From: JAZKFT01 sp040386335
GTDB lineage: Bacteria; Bacteroidota; Bacteroidia; Chitinophagales; Chitinophagaceae
DNA length: 64,000 nucleotides
Direction of reading: 5' to 3'
Assembly (NCBI GenBank): GCA_040386335.1
Contig: JAZKFT010000037.1
Location: 1 to 64,000, forward strand
In this document: positions 34,729 through 45,700 of the stretch, piece by piece
How the letters are laid out: the number at the start of each line of letters is the position of its first letter
How positions within the stretch are numbered: position 1 is the first letter of the stretch
The notes under the pieces: generated by a model
Database searches by the model: none
Seen by the model: only the letters and a program-made list of their open reading frames with translations
What the model was told of the DNA's origin: nothing
Position numbers and translations under genes: made by a program

Positions 34729-37239
34729 TTATTTTTTATGATTAATTTTTTCCGGCGGACCCAGGTAGCTGGGTTTTAAATCACCAAAATCGAGTACCAG
34801 TTTTTGTAATACCACGCCTGGGTTCACCATCCAGTATTTTACGGTATGCCTGCCAGCTTGTAAAATTTTATGTTTGCTCGATTTGATGATGATATTCTCT
34901 GCTACCCACTTTCCCCATAAAGGGCCACTTGCAGTTTTGTCTTCTTTATTGATGCTGATCACCTGTGGGGTTTCATCGTCTATGGAAATGGCATACTGCA
35001 ATCCTTCAGGTGTATTGTGAAAGTTTAGCGTAGGGGAAAAGTAGGCATTTATGGAAGGCGTTTTTTCATGGGCCAGGTACAAATCATATTCCAGGTGGGG
35101 TGCATTACCTGATGGTAGCTGCGCGTCAGCTGTTACAGGAAATGGTGTTACCGCCGAACCGGTTCTTCCATGGTCGGGCAGCACTTTCCAGGTGACCCCG
35201 TTTGTATTGACCGCTTTGCTAAAATGAGCAGCCTCAATAGACAGAAAACCATCCATACCATTTGATGGTTCTATAACCAGCGCCGGCTCTGCTATTGTTA
35301 TGCCAGTCTTTACGACAGCGTCAAGCGGTACGTACTTTACAGCCGGCATTTTTTGAACAAGCGGTTGCTGCCAGTAGGTGTATCCAATATGGGTTTGACT
35401 CATCATGTGATTCCACTTCCCACCATTCAAATTGTGATATTCAAGTGTGATCAGGGAGTCGTTGGCATAGAATTGTTTTACTTTGTCCGCATAGAGGTTA
35501 GCCTGTTCCCATTTATTTGCATAGCCTTGTTTATTCAACGCCACGTTATAATACATTTCATAGAGATTGGCACATGCCTTTACAGGATGCAATACCAGCT
35601 GGAAATAAGCGTCTTTAAATGCCGCGGGTAATGCATCATTTATTTTTTCTGCCTTCTTCAAAAGGCTATTGTATCCGACCACTACCCGGTACCATTCACC
35701 GTAGTTGAAGCTATAGGTATTGGCATCCAGTAATTCAGGTTTTCGTCTTCCGTTATACTTGCCATACCTGGTAATAACATCAGCAATTTCTTTTGCATAT
35801 TTACTTCCGAATTGAGCCGCTGCCCATTGTTCGGTATAGCCTTGCAAATCACCGGCATCTATTTTTTCTGGATTCCAGGCATAGTCCAGGAAAAATGAAA
35901 TCGGGAATTCCATGGGTTTGATATCACCTACATTGACTATCCATATTTGCCTGGCGTTGTATTCCCACGCAAGGTGCATCTGCTCGTAAATACGGGGAAG
36001 CGGATTGGTGTTAAGCCATTTGTAATTCCGCGGCCCACCTACATAATCAAAATGGTAATAAATGCCATAGCCGCCTGTCCTGGGTTTCTCATGCAGCTTT
36101 GGCAGCTTTCGGATATTGCCCCAGTTGTCATCGCATAACAGTAGCGTTACATCGTCGGGCACCCGCATACCTTTATCGTAGTATTCCTGTACTTCTTTGT
36201 ACAATGCCCACAATTGTGGGGTTTCGCTGGCTGGTTTACCCGTCACGTCTGCAATAATCTTACGTTGATCATTAACGATCCTTTCAAGTAATGTGGTCGC
36301 TGTTTCCCGGCTCATGGGTTCATCGCCATCGCCACGCATGCCAACACTTACGATTTTTTCGTTTCGTGCACGACTCATTCCCGTCCGCCAAAATTCCTTT
36401 AAACCGGCTTCGGTACTGTCATAGTTCCATTTTTGTTTATTGCCATATCTTCTCCATTCGTCGTGTGCCCGCATTAACGGTTCATGATGCGAGGTGCCGA
36501 TCACGATGCCAAATTCATCGGCCGTTTTCATATTCAACGAGTCATCATCATAGAAAGCATTCCCCCACATGGCAGGCCATATATAGTTCGATTTTAACCG
36601 AAGCATCAATTCAAAAACCTTTGCATAGAACAGGTGATTGAATCCACCAAAAGTTGTCTTGCTCCAATTCGAAAGTGCCGGGGCTTCATCATTGATAAAA
36701 ATGCCGCGGTATTTTACTTTAGGTGCGTCACTGATAATCGTCTTTGTGTTTACATAAAGGCTGGCTTGCTTTTTTACAGGAATATCAGCCCACCAATACC
36801 AGGGAGAAACGCCCATCTGTTTTGACAGTTCAAACACGCCGTAAGCCGTACCCCTCCTGTCACTCCCGGCAATTAGCAAATTGTTGCCTATCGATTGTAT
36901 GTGATATCCTTCCCACTTGTCTTTAGTTTGTCCAGGTGTTATTTTTTTGGAGGCAATCAGTGTTTTTATTAAGGATGAGTTGGAAAAACTCCCGACAATA
37001 ATATTAGCTTTTGAAGAGCTGTTCAATGCATGTACAAGGGGAATCTTTTTGCCAGTTACTGCTTCTATATCCTGCTGTAGTAACGCGGCTGCTTTTTTTA
37101 CCAATTCGAAGTCATTAGGATCGACTACAATGGTTGCCTGCGCCAGATCAAGATTTGTCCTGGTGGCAGATATTAGCTGGCCCATGGCGTTGACCTGGAG
37201 CATGCTCCATAATACTGTCAATAAAATCGTTTTCTTCAT
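34729..37239 (-). CDS. Alpha-glucuronidase GH115
   Basis: An 836-residue exported enzyme (signal peptide 1-19). Diagnostic stretches are KYRGIFINDEAPALSNW, KSNYIWPAMWGNAFYDDD, GIVIGTSHHEPLMRAHDEW, VSVGMRGDGDEPM and LLCDDNWGNIRKLP. GH115 enzymes release (4-O-methyl)glucuronic acid from internal as well as terminal xylose units of glucuronoxylan. The C-terminal domain (about 690-836) is a beta-sandwich as in the family. Together with the GH67 of this operon it covers both internal and terminal side groups. Confidence 0.93.
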   Translation of the reverse strand: MKKTILLTVLWSMLQVNAMGQLISATRTNLDLAQATIVVDPNDFELVKKAAALLQQDIEAVTGKKIPLVHALNSSSKANIIVGSFSNSSLIKTLIASKKITPGQTKDKWEGYHIQSIGNNLLIAGSDRRGTAYGVFELSKQMGVSPWYWWADIPVKKQASLYVNTKTIISDAPKVKYRGIFINDEAPALSNWSKTTFGGFNHLFYAKVFELMLRLKSNYIWPAMWGNAFYDDDSLNMKTADEFGIVIGTSHHEPLMRAHDEWRRYGNKQKWNYDSTEAGLKEFWRTGMSRARNEKIVSVGMRGDGDEPMSRETATTLLERIVNDQRKIIADVTGKPASETPQLWALYKEVQEYYDKGMRVPDDVTLLLCDDNWGNIRKLPKLHEKPRTGGYGIYYHFDYVGGPRNYKWLNTNPLPRIYEQMHLAWEYNARQIWIVNVGDIKPMEFPISFFLDYAWNPEKIDAGDLQGYTEQWAAAQFGSKYAKEIADVITRYGKYNGRRKPELLDANTYSFNYGEWYRVVVGYNSLLKKAEKINDALPAAFKDAYFQLVLHPVKACANLYEMYYNVALNKQGYANKWEQANLYADKVKQFYANDSLITLEYHNLNGGKWNHMMSQTHIGYTYWQQPLVQKMPAVKYVPLDAVVKTGITIAEPALVIEPSNGMDGFLSIEAAHFSKAVNTNGVTWKVLPDHGRTGSAVTPFPVTADAQLPSGNAPHLEYDLYLAHEKTPSINAYFSPTLNFHNTPEGLQYAISIDDETPQVISINKEDKTASGPLWGKWVAENIIIKSSKHKILQAGRHTVKYWMVNPGVVLQKLVLDFGDLKPSYLGPPEKINHKK

Positions 37240-37300
37240 TTACACTAGTTTGATATCGTCAACTGCAATCCCTTCTTGCGCCGGGAAAAAGCAATGTTCA

Positions 37301-38044
37301 TTAAAAGCCAATACTATTACCGCCATCAACAGGAAGCACGACCCCGGTTACAAATTTGGCTGCTTCGCTGGCGAGATAGAGGGCTGCATTTCCAATGTCT
37401 TCCGGCTGACCCATGGTTCCCATAGGCGTTCTTCCAAACACTTTTGCTTTCCTTTCCGGGTCGCTGTTCAATGCTTTTTCGGTCATGGGTGAATAAATAA
37501 ATCCTGGTGCAATGGCGTTTACACGAATACCGTTTGGAGAAAGTTCAACTGCCATAGCCCTGGTCATACCATCGATGGCTGTTTTACTTGCCGTATAGGC
37601 TATTACTTTGGGAATGCCGTACTGCGCAGCCATCGAACTGATGTTGATAATGCAGCCGGATTTTTTTTGCGTCATATGTTTTACCACTTCCCGGCTCATA
37701 ACGAATACAGAAGTAACATTGGTGGTCAATATTCCCTGGAATTCTTCATCGGTAACTTCGGTGAATTCTTTCTTAAGATTAATACCGGCATTGTTTACGA
37801 GAATATCAATTCGTCCAAACCTTGTAATGATATTCTCAACGAACGGTGGGATGGACTTAAGATCACTAATATCGCACGGTAGCGCGAAGCATAGGTCTCC
37901 CAGTTGTTCTTTTGCAGAATTTAGTTTTTCAACATTGCGACCGGCTATAATTGTGGTGATATTGTTTTCGACAAATTTTTGCGCAATGGCAAAACCTAAA
38001 CCAGATCCGCCACCGGTTACAATTGCTAGTTTGCTAATGTTCAT
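37301..38044 (-). CDS. Short-chain dehydrogenase/reductase
   Basis: A 247-residue cytoplasmic classical SDR: cofactor motif TGGGSGLG (11-18), NNAG, catalytic Ser-Tyr-Lys with YTASK, and the closing VTGVVLPVDGG. It is closest in style to gluconate 5-dehydrogenases and fructuronate/mannonate-type SDRs. Between GH115 and GH67 genes it probably acts in glucuronate catabolism (reduction of a hexuronate-derived ketoacid), which is inference from position. Confidence 0.88.
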   Translation of the reverse strand: MNISKLAIVTGGGSGLGFAIAQKFVENNITTIIAGRNVEKLNSAKEQLGDLCFALPCDISDLKSIPPFVENIITRFGRIDILVNNAGINLKKEFTEVTDEEFQGILTTNVTSVFVMSREVVKHMTQKKSGCIINISSMAAQYGIPKVIAYTASKTAIDGMTRAMAVELSPNGIRVNAIAPGFIYSPMTEKALNSDPERKAKVFGRTPMGTMGQPEDIGNAALYLASEAAKFVTGVVLPVDGGNSIGF

Positions 38045-38131
38045 ATTTACTGTTTTTATAATTCTATTTCAATACGGCTATTAAAATTGTTTTTTGTTAT
38101 TGAGTCATGACACGTGGCCAATCGTCAGCGG

Positions 38132-40276
38132 TCAATTACCCGGCGCGAAAGGGAAGCGTAAATTTTTATAATAATCCAGGGTTTTATCCGGCTGTTCCAG
38201 TTCGGCAGGGATGGGCATTTTGCTAAAACCCTGGAAATACAGCAGGCAGGCATCACGCCACCAAACAGCTTCTTCATATTGTACACGAAGCAGTTGCTTT
38301 ACCTGGTTAAAACGCTCCTTGTCTGTATATGCCTCCACAGTGTTCCAATTTTGCATCATTTTTTTTACATCCGCCGTGCCTTCATGGTATTTGTGACAGA
38401 GTTCATTCCACAAGGTCCTCCCGCTTTTCAATTTAAAAGTCCATGGTGCGTGATGAAACCACAGCAGGTATTTTTCATCGCAGCTATTAATTTCTGCCCA
38501 CTGTTTTTGTGCACCCGGAAAGTACTGAGCAATGGCGTTGCTGCCGGTGAATGTGCGGTCAAAACCAATGCCGGTTGCATCAGCCTTGTGATAGTAAACC
38601 GGGTTCCATTCTGGTCGTTTCATATCATTTACCCAGGGAGCCGGACCGTAGTGATGGCCCGTGCCCATGATATGGTGCAGGCCCAGTGGGTTCATATAGT
38701 TCACCATTGTTTCCCTTGAAGAAAGCATCACAGCTTTAACGGTACTAAGAAATTTTTGGTCGTTGCTAAATGTCATCCGAAGCCATTCATCGGCTATGGC
38801 ACTGCTGCTTAAATCGTAGTCCCAACACAACCTTCCGTAGGCATACCAATTAGCCTGGGCCAATGGATGACCGCACCAGTTGATATCATTGCCAATATTG
38901 GCCACACCAGCCATGCCATTTAGTACATGTTGATCTAAACTGCCGTCAATAACTTTGGCAACAGTACTGCCACCTCCCTTGCTATAAGTGTCGCTATTGA
39001 GTACTTCTTTGTAGAGAGGCGCCAGGTAAGCCAGGGATGTTCCCTGCCCGGTGTATTCCTGTGTTATTTGAAACTCCATCATCAACGGCGTTTTTGGCAT
39101 AGCGCCAAACAAAGGGTGAAAAGGTTCCCTTGGCATAAAATCGATAGCACCATTTTTAACCTGGACCATCACATTTTTTTTGAATGTGCCGTCCAGAGGT
39201 GTAAAATCATCGTAGGCTTGTTTATGCCTGTCTACCGGGTTCTCTGCGGCATATACAAAGGCCCTCCATATAACAATCCCATTGTTGGGCGCTACTGCAT
39301 CGGCCAACATATTGGCGCCATCCGCATGGGAGCGTTTATAATCCTGCGGGCCTGGTTGTCCCTCACTGTTTGCCTTCACCAGGAATCCGCCAAAATCGGG
39401 TATAAGGTTGTAAATCTCTTTTGCTTTTCCTTTCCACCATTGTTGTACGCTTTCGTCAAGCGGATCGGCTGTTTTAAGGTTCCCGATTTCAATAGGCGAG
39501 CTAAATCTTGCGGTCAGGTACACCTTGATGCCATATGGACGAAAAACATCAGCCAGCGCTTTTACTTTTTGCAGGTAAGCCGGTGTAAGGATGGTGGCAT
39601 TGGCATTTACATTATTTAGAACGGTACCATTGATACCAATGGATGCATTGGCCCTTGCATAATCGATATAACGTTGGTCAATATAGCCTGGGAGCGTATG
39701 CCAGTTCCAGATGGAAAATCCGGAGTAGCCCCGCTCTACGGTACGGGTTAGATTATCCCAATGATTCAACAGTCGGATTTTCAATTTTGGAATGGAACTG
39801 ATATTGAGATTGCTGATATTTTGCTGTGTTTGTAATAGTCCCAGTAAATGGTAGGTTCCGTACAAAAGGCCGATATCTGTATTCGCTGCAATAATAGTTT
39901 TAGCTGAACCACCCTCAATACTTGTTTTAATAACAAAACCTTCATCGCCGACTTCGCTTATTTTGTTGAGTAGAAGCCCCGGTACGGCCCGTTCTTTAAT
40001 ATTTACGATGACTAACCGGCAAGGATTGGCCATACTTTCAGTAAAGACTGGTGATTGTCCGAGCATCCCGGCTGATGCCCTTGCCAATTCATCTTCAATA
40101 ATTTGAATAGTAGATGAATTTCCTTTTAATGCAATTTGTTTTAACAGGGCCCGGTAAGACGTCAACAGTGTCTTATTACCAACGGGCTTGTATCTCAGCC
40201 AAAGTTCATAGCCGTTTTCTGCCTGTACTTGTAGTGCAGCCAAAAGAAAAGCCACAACCAGGAGTTTGTTTTTCAT
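38132..40276 (-). CDS. Alpha-glucuronidase GH67
   Basis: A 714-residue exported enzyme (signal peptide 1-19). Diagnostic blocks are YHLLGLLQT, LNHWDNLTRTVERGYSG split around 170-186, FGGFLVKANSEGQPGP with the catalytic acid E305, WRAFVY, and MMEFQITQEYTGQ. GH67 removes (4-O-methyl)glucuronic acid only from the non-reducing end of xylo-oligosaccharides, so it should act after GH10. The signal peptide places it in the periplasm. It lies 9 bp after the first LacI-type regulator gene. Confidence 0.95.
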   Translation of the reverse strand: MKNKLLVVAFLLAALQVQAENGYELWLRYKPVGNKTLLTSYRALLKQIALKGNSSTIQIIEDELARASAGMLGQSPVFTESMANPCRLVIVNIKERAVPGLLLNKISEVGDEGFVIKTSIEGGSAKTIIAANTDIGLLYGTYHLLGLLQTQQNISNLNISSIPKLKIRLLNHWDNLTRTVERGYSGFSIWNWHTLPGYIDQRYIDYARANASIGINGTVLNNVNANATILTPAYLQKVKALADVFRPYGIKVYLTARFSSPIEIGNLKTADPLDESVQQWWKGKAKEIYNLIPDFGGFLVKANSEGQPGPQDYKRSHADGANMLADAVAPNNGIVIWRAFVYAAENPVDRHKQAYDDFTPLDGTFKKNVMVQVKNGAIDFMPREPFHPLFGAMPKTPLMMEFQITQEYTGQGTSLAYLAPLYKEVLNSDTYSKGGGSTVAKVIDGSLDQHVLNGMAGVANIGNDINWCGHPLAQANWYAYGRLCWDYDLSSSAIADEWLRMTFSNDQKFLSTVKAVMLSSRETMVNYMNPLGLHHIMGTGHHYGPAPWVNDMKRPEWNPVYYHKADATGIGFDRTFTGSNAIAQYFPGAQKQWAEINSCDEKYLLWFHHAPWTFKLKSGRTLWNELCHKYHEGTADVKKMMQNWNTVEAYTDKERFNQVKQLLRVQYEEAVWWRDACLLYFQGFSKMPIPAELEQPDKTLDYYKNLRFPFAPGN

Positions 40277-40285
40277 GCGAAGGAG

Positions 40286-41317
40286 TTAGTGCTTTTTTCT
40301 TAATGATGAATTTCTAATGATCAGGTCAGACCGGATAACAATGGTGTTTGTGAGGTGGATATTTGAGAGCCCCTGTAAATGATTGATAAGATTACGTGCG
40401 GCAATTTCACCCATATCAATACCCGAGTAATTGATGGTGGTTAGTTGCGGGGATACGATCTTGCTGATGGTATCATTATTAAAACCAACAACAGCAATAT
40501 CCTCGGGGATCAATATTCCATTATTCTGTAATTCATGCATGCAAACCGCGGCTTTAAAATCATTGGTAGCAAAAAGGCCGTCTGGTAATGGGATCATTCT
40601 TAGAATTTCATGGGCCGCTGCAATAGCTTGCTGTTCACTAAGATCCTGTATCAGCACATAGTCATTTTGATAGGGGATACCAGCATCAAATAAAGCATCT
40701 GAGTATCCTCTGTGGCGTTCGGCATACACGTTTCTCGCGAGGTTGGATGTGAGCAAAACGATCCTTTTACATCCTTGTTCTACAAGGTGTTGTGTTGCCA
40801 GGTAGCCACACCTGTAGTTGTCAATAATTACCTTGGTACTTTCGTTTTTTTCCTCCACGCGGTCAAAGAACACGACCGGAATATTTTTTTCTTCAAAAGG
40901 TTTAAAATGGTCCAGGTTCCTGGTTTCAAACGATAGAGAAGCAATCAATCCATCTACTCTCTTATGGAATAAATTGAGTGCATTGGCAATTTCTTTTTTA
41001 GCACTTTCAGAGGAGTGGGCAATAATAATATCGTAGCCAGCCTCTGTGGTTACTTTTTCAATGCCTGCAAGTACAGAAGTGATAAAGCTGCTATTCAATT
41101 CATGGAGGATAACCCCAATGGTATTTGTCTTTTGCTTGCGGAGATTGCTGGCAAAATTATTATGGCGATAACCCAACTCTTTTGCGGTTTCCTGTATTTT
41201 TTTCCGGGTATCCTTATTAATTGCCGGATGGTCCTTTAGCGCCCTGCTTACCGTTGCCGAAGAAATCGAAAGCTTCCTGGCAATGTCGTAAATAGTAATA
41301 TCCTTTTTTAGCTTCAT
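40286..41317 (-). CDS. LacI-family transcriptional regulator (copy 1)
   Basis: A 343-residue regulator. The helix-turn-helix is at 7-26 (TIYDIARKLSISSATVSRAL), with the hinge near 45-60 (ELGYRHNNFASNLR), followed by a periplasmic-binding-protein-like effector domain with FFDRVEE, GLFATNDFKA and GFNNDTISKIVSPQLTTI. Effector unknown, probably a xylan-derived sugar or aldouronic acid. A 16-bp LacI-type operator (41319-41334) directly precedes its start codon, suggesting autoregulation or control by the neighbouring paralogue. Confidence 0.93.
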   Translation of the reverse strand: MKLKKDITIYDIARKLSISSATVSRALKDHPAINKDTRKKIQETAKELGYRHNNFASNLRKQKTNTIGVILHELNSSFITSVLAGIEKVTTEAGYDIIIAHSSESAKKEIANALNLFHKRVDGLIASLSFETRNLDHFKPFEEKNIPVVFFDRVEEKNESTKVIIDNYRCGYLATQHLVEQGCKRIVLLTSNLARNVYAERHRGYSDALFDAGIPYQNDYVLIQDLSEQQAIAAAHEILRMIPLPDGLFATNDFKAAVCMHELQNNGILIPEDIAVVGFNNDTISKIVSPQLTTINYSGIDMGEIAARNLINHLQGLSNIHLTNTIVIRSDLIIRNSSLRKKH

Positions 41318-41318
41318 T

Positions 41319-41334
41319 TTGCAATCGGTTGCAA
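41319..41334. promoter_or_regulatory. LacI-type operator, copy 1
   Basis: TTGCAATCGGTTGCAA, with a central CG and TTGCAA arms, is the exact reverse complement of the site at 42447-42462. It lies 1 base upstream of the start codon of the first LacI-family gene, inside the 41-bp gap between the two regulator genes. Confidence 0.8.
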
Positions 41335-41358
41335 CAAACTTCGCTAAAAAATAAATAA

Positions 41359-42399
41359 TTACAAAGTTTTGTTTTTCAGTGATGATGCGCGGATGATGAG
41401 ATCGGAGCGCAGGACGATGGTATTGGTGGTCTTCACACTGCTGTGCCCTGCCAGGTGATTAATCAGGCTTGTGACAGCTATTTCGCCCATCGTATAGCCG
41501 GAGTAGTTAACAGTGGTGAGGTTGGGTTCCACGATCTTGCTGATAGGGTCGTTATTAAAACCGGCAAAAGCAATATCATCAGGAATAGTGATGCCATTTG
41601 CCTTTAGGTGAATCATACAATGTACAGCGGCTGTATCGTTGGAAGAGAAGACAGCGTCAGGCCTGTCTTTGGTCTTTAGCTTTAGAATGTGTTCGGCTGC
41701 CTTTGTTCCGTCAGCTTCACTGAGATCGCTGATATACACCAGCCTCTCACTAAATGGTATTTTATGATCCTTGAGTGCTTTCTTATAACCACTTAACCTC
41801 TCGGAATACACATTTCTCAACATGTTGCCCCCGAGAAGCATTATCCGGCTGCAACCCTCGTCTATCAAGTGTTTGGTGACTTCGTATGCCGCCCTGAAAT
41901 TATCAATAATAATGCTGGTGCTATCCTTATGCGGAAAAACACGGTCAAAGAAAACCACCGGAACGCCTTTGCGGAAAAATGAAGAAAGATGGTCGATGTT
42001 CTCCGTGTCGTAGGAGAGGGAGACCAGGAGACCATCTACTCTTTTATTAAACAGGATTTGGGCATTGGCAGCCTCTTTCGTAGCCTTTTCCTGCGATTGG
42101 TTGATGATGAGGTGATAGCCCTGGGCATTGGCTGCATCCTCCATCCCCGACATGACAGATGCCATGAAATAACTGTTCAACCGCGGCACCATTACGCCCA
42201 GAGTATGCGTTTTCTTACTCCGCAGGCTACTTGCAAAATTGTTGGTATGATATCCCAGTTCTTTAGCGGCTTCAGCTATCTTTTTCCTGGTGAACTTATT
42301 GATCACGGGGTTATCCCTTAAACCCCTGCTGACGGTCGTAGCCGAGATATTCAGATGTTTGGCAATATCATAAATCGTTATTTCTTTTTCTGGCACCAT
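41359..42399 (-). CDS. LacI-family transcriptional regulator (copy 2)
   Basis: A 346-residue paralogue of the neighbouring regulator, with helix-turn-helix at 7-26 (TIYDIAKHLNISATTVSRGL), hinge GYHTNNFASSLR and the effector domain (FFDRVFPHKD, AVFSSNDTAAVHC, GFNNDPISKIVEPNLTTV). The recognition helices of the two differ at a few positions (SSATVSRALK against SATTVSRGLR), so they could share or split operators. It is the first gene of the 12-gene minus-strand run and is divergent from susC. Confidence 0.93.
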   Translation of the reverse strand: MVPEKEITIYDIAKHLNISATTVSRGLRDNPVINKFTRKKIAEAAKELGYHTNNFASSLRSKKTHTLGVMVPRLNSYFMASVMSGMEDAANAQGYHLIINQSQEKATKEAANAQILFNKRVDGLLVSLSYDTENIDHLSSFFRKGVPVVFFDRVFPHKDSTSIIIDNFRAAYEVTKHLIDEGCSRIMLLGGNMLRNVYSERLSGYKKALKDHKIPFSERLVYISDLSEADGTKAAEHILKLKTKDRPDAVFSSNDTAAVHCMIHLKANGITIPDDIAFAGFNNDPISKIVEPNLTTVNYSGYTMGEIAVTSLINHLAGHSSVKTTNTIVLRSDLIIRASSLKNKTL

Positions 42400-42446
42400 A
42401 CTGGTACCAATGTTAAACCAACATCTGTAATAATCCTAAAAAAAAG

Positions 42447-42462
42447 TTGCAACCGATTGCAA
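42447..42462. promoter_or_regulatory. LacI-type operator, copy 2
   Basis: TTGCAACCGATTGCAA is the same 16-mer as at 41319-41334, in inverse orientation. It lies 48 bp before the second regulator gene and overlaps the -33 position of the candidate susC promoter, so bound repressor would block it. Confidence 0.8.
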
Positions 42463-42488
42463 TTTTTTTAAAAAAGTTGCTATATTCG
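42457..42488 (+). promoter_or_regulatory. Candidate susC promoter
   Basis: TTGC at 42457-42460, a 20-bp spacer and TATATTCG at 42481-42488 (one mismatch to TAnnTTTG). The -33 part lies inside the operator. If used, the leader of susC is about 275 nt. Confidence 0.45.
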
Positions 42489-42770
42489 TTTTGAATAACG
42501 AAGTATTGCGCCTTTCTGTTTGCTGTCACAACCAAAACATGCTTCCTGCTGTATGAAAATTAAGAGCCCAAACCGGTATCTGATATCGCCACATTTTTCG
42601 CTGGAAAGCGTGTTTTTTTTATACCTCATTTGTATCACAGAATTTGTCTGCCGGGAATTTTATACCATTACTGCGCCTGGAATTTGCCTGAAACGAATGC
42701 AATTAATGCGTCTCCACTTTATCTAGCCCTCTAATTTTTCCCCTTATTATCCCAATTATTAACTGCCAAA
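42489..42770 (+). other. Long untranslated leader of susC
   Basis: About 280 bp without a convincing gene. CGCT / AGCG at 42599-42610 followed by T8 (42613-42620) is a weak terminator-like hairpin that could be an attenuator. An open frame at 42520-42726 has no export signal or family likeness and I do not call it. No known riboswitch is recognised. Confidence 0.35.
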
Positions 42771-45700
42771 ATGAGAATTATGAAACCAATTGTAAATTCG
42801 AAAAAGCCATTCTTCAGGAGTGGCGCACTCAAAAAAAACTTTTTAATAGCAGCTATTTTTCTGTTACAGTTGCTATTGGGTTCAGAACGGGTATCTGCCC
42901 AAAACAGAACAGTAAAGGGGCGTGTTGTAGATAACACAGGCCAGCCAGTGCAAAAGGCTACAATTCTTGTTAAAGGAACCAAAAACGGGACATCTACAGA
43001 CGATAACGGGGACTTTCAAATTTCTGCTCCTCAAAACGCAACGCTTATTATTTCTGCTATTGATTTTGCTGAACAGGAGATAAGAACGGCAGACAAAACG
43101 GTTATTAATGTGACGTTAGCCGCTGCAAAAAATGATTTGGGTGAAGTAGTTGTTGTGGGTTATGGAACACAGCGAAAGGAGGCCATTACCGGCTCCGTTG
43201 CTTCAATTGGTGGCGAAAAACTACGTGACGTGCCGGCACCTAATATTACGCAGTCGTTACAGGGACGTTTGGCGGGTGTTGATATTTCTCAAACATCTAC
43301 CAGGCCAGGTGCTACCATGCAAATCCGCATCCGGGGTACCCGTTCACTATCTGCCGATAACAATCCACTGATTGTACTCGACGGAATACCGTTTATTGGC
43401 TCACTTGCCGACATTAACCCCAACGACGTTAAAAGCGTTGACGTGCTGAAAGATGCCTCGGCAACAGCCATTTACGGTTCCCGCGGGGCCAATGGTGTTA
43501 TACTCGTTACTACCGACAAAGGAGGTAAAAACCGCAAACCACGTATTGCATATACCAGTTATACGGGTGCTCAGCAAATATTTGCCAAATATCCAATGAT
43601 GGACGGCCCGCAGTTTACGGCGCTTCGTAAAGTTTCAAAACAGCTGCCTGGTGGTAATTATCCCAATGGACAGGATGAAGCCGACAGTATCAATACAGAC
43701 TGGCAGGACTTGCTTTACCGGACCGGCATTGTTTCTGACAATAATATCAGCCTGTCAGGTGGCTCCGAAACCGGCAGTTATAATTTTGGCGGAGGATATT
43801 ACATTAACCAGGGCATTATTCCTACGCAACAATACAAACGCTACTCGTTTCGGGCTTCAATAGATCAGCAGGTAGGAAAACATATTCGTGTTGGCTTTAC
43901 TACGAATAACAACTATAACCAGAGTCATGGGAGTCAGGTAGGGATCTATAACGCCTTAACGATGTCTCCTCTGTCTTCTCCTTACAATGCTGACGGTTCT
44001 ACCAAAAGATATATCAGGATGTCGGCAGACAATACCTTTATCTATACAAGAGATGTAGTGGAAAGATTGAAAGACAATGGCCAGTGGTTAACAGATACCC
44101 GTGGTTTTGCTACCTACAACGCTGTTTATGGCGAAGTGCAGGCGCCGTTTCTGCCAGGATTAAAGTACAGGGTCAATGTTGGTGCAGACTTTATCCAGTC
44201 TCACGGAGGTGCATATACCGGATCAGGTGTGGGCGATGCCCTAAATCCAAATACAATCTCGTCTGCCTCGGTGGATAACAGGCAAACTTCCCACTGGACA
44301 ATAGAAAATATACTTTCCTATGATCATACATTCGGCGGCAAACACACGGTTAATGCAGTAGCTCTATACTCAACCGAGCAAAATAAATATGACCGTTCCA
44401 ACATGTCCGCCACAGACATTCCTTCAGATGCCCTCCAGTATTATAATTTGGGACAGGCGGTTGGCCAGCTCACAATCGACCCAAACAACCAGGATTACCA
44501 GTTGTGGGGTTTGATGTCGGCAATGGGCCGTGTGATGTATTCTTACGACAATCGTTATATGCTTTCTGCCACGCTGCGGTCTGATGGCTCATCAAGGCTT
44601 GCACCCGGTAATAAGTGGCATACATATCCGGCGGTATCTGTGGGATGGAATATCACAAAGGAGTCGTTTATGGAAAAAATCAAAGTCATCAATAACCTAA
44701 AATTCAGGGCAGGTTACGGGCAAACTTCAAACCAGGCTGTAGCAGTTTATTCTACTTTGGGCCGGCTGGATACAAGACCTTACAATTTTGGACCTACCGG
44801 TTATGGTGTTGGATTCTATGTTAACCAACTTCCTAATGCTAATTTAGGTTGGGAATATTCCAAAACTTTTAATGTGGGATTGGATTTCTCTATTCTTAAA
44901 AACAGGTTGTCGGGTACAGTGGAGTATTATGTTACAAAAACGAGTGACATCTTGCTTGGTCTTGGCCTGCCACCAACCTCTGGTGTAACCGGCATTACAT
45001 CCAACGTTGGGTCAACAGAAAACAAGGGTATTGAAGTAGCTTTAAATGGCACCATCATAAATAATTTAAATGGATGGTCATGGGATTTGGGTGTTAATTT
45101 CTACGCCAATAGAAACAAACTGACTTCCCTTGCTAATGGCCAAACGAAAGATGAAGGTAACTGGTGGTTTGTAGGTCACAATATCAATGCCATTTATGAT
45201 TACAAAAAAATAGGCCTTTGGAATAGTTCCAAGGATAGTGCAGATGGCTATTTGACTACGCTTGAGCCAGGTGGAAATGTTGGTATGATAAAAGTGCTTT
45301 ATACAGGCGACTATGATGCTAACGGCAAGCCGGTTCGGGCTATTGGTCCTGCTGACCGGCAGATCCTGGATGTGGATCCCGACTGGCAGGGTGGATTCAA
45401 CACCCGTGTGGCATATAAAGGTTTTGATTTGGGGATTGTTGGTATGTACAGAAAAGGCGGAATCCTTTTTAGCACCATCCACGGCTCAAATGGTTATCTT
45501 AACTTGTTAAGTGGCCGCAGAAATAACATTAATGTAGACTACTGGACACCGGATAACACGGATGCAAAATATCCAAGGCCTGGAGGCATTTTAAGCAGTG
45601 ATAATCCAAAGTATGGCAGCACGCTTAGTTATTTCGATGGCTCTTTCCTTAAAATTCGTACCATCACATTGGGATACGACTTCAACCGGAGTTTAATCAA

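Noticed and set aside
42520..42726. Small open frame in the susC leader
   Set aside because: No family likeness, no clear export signal and no conserved features; probably chance.
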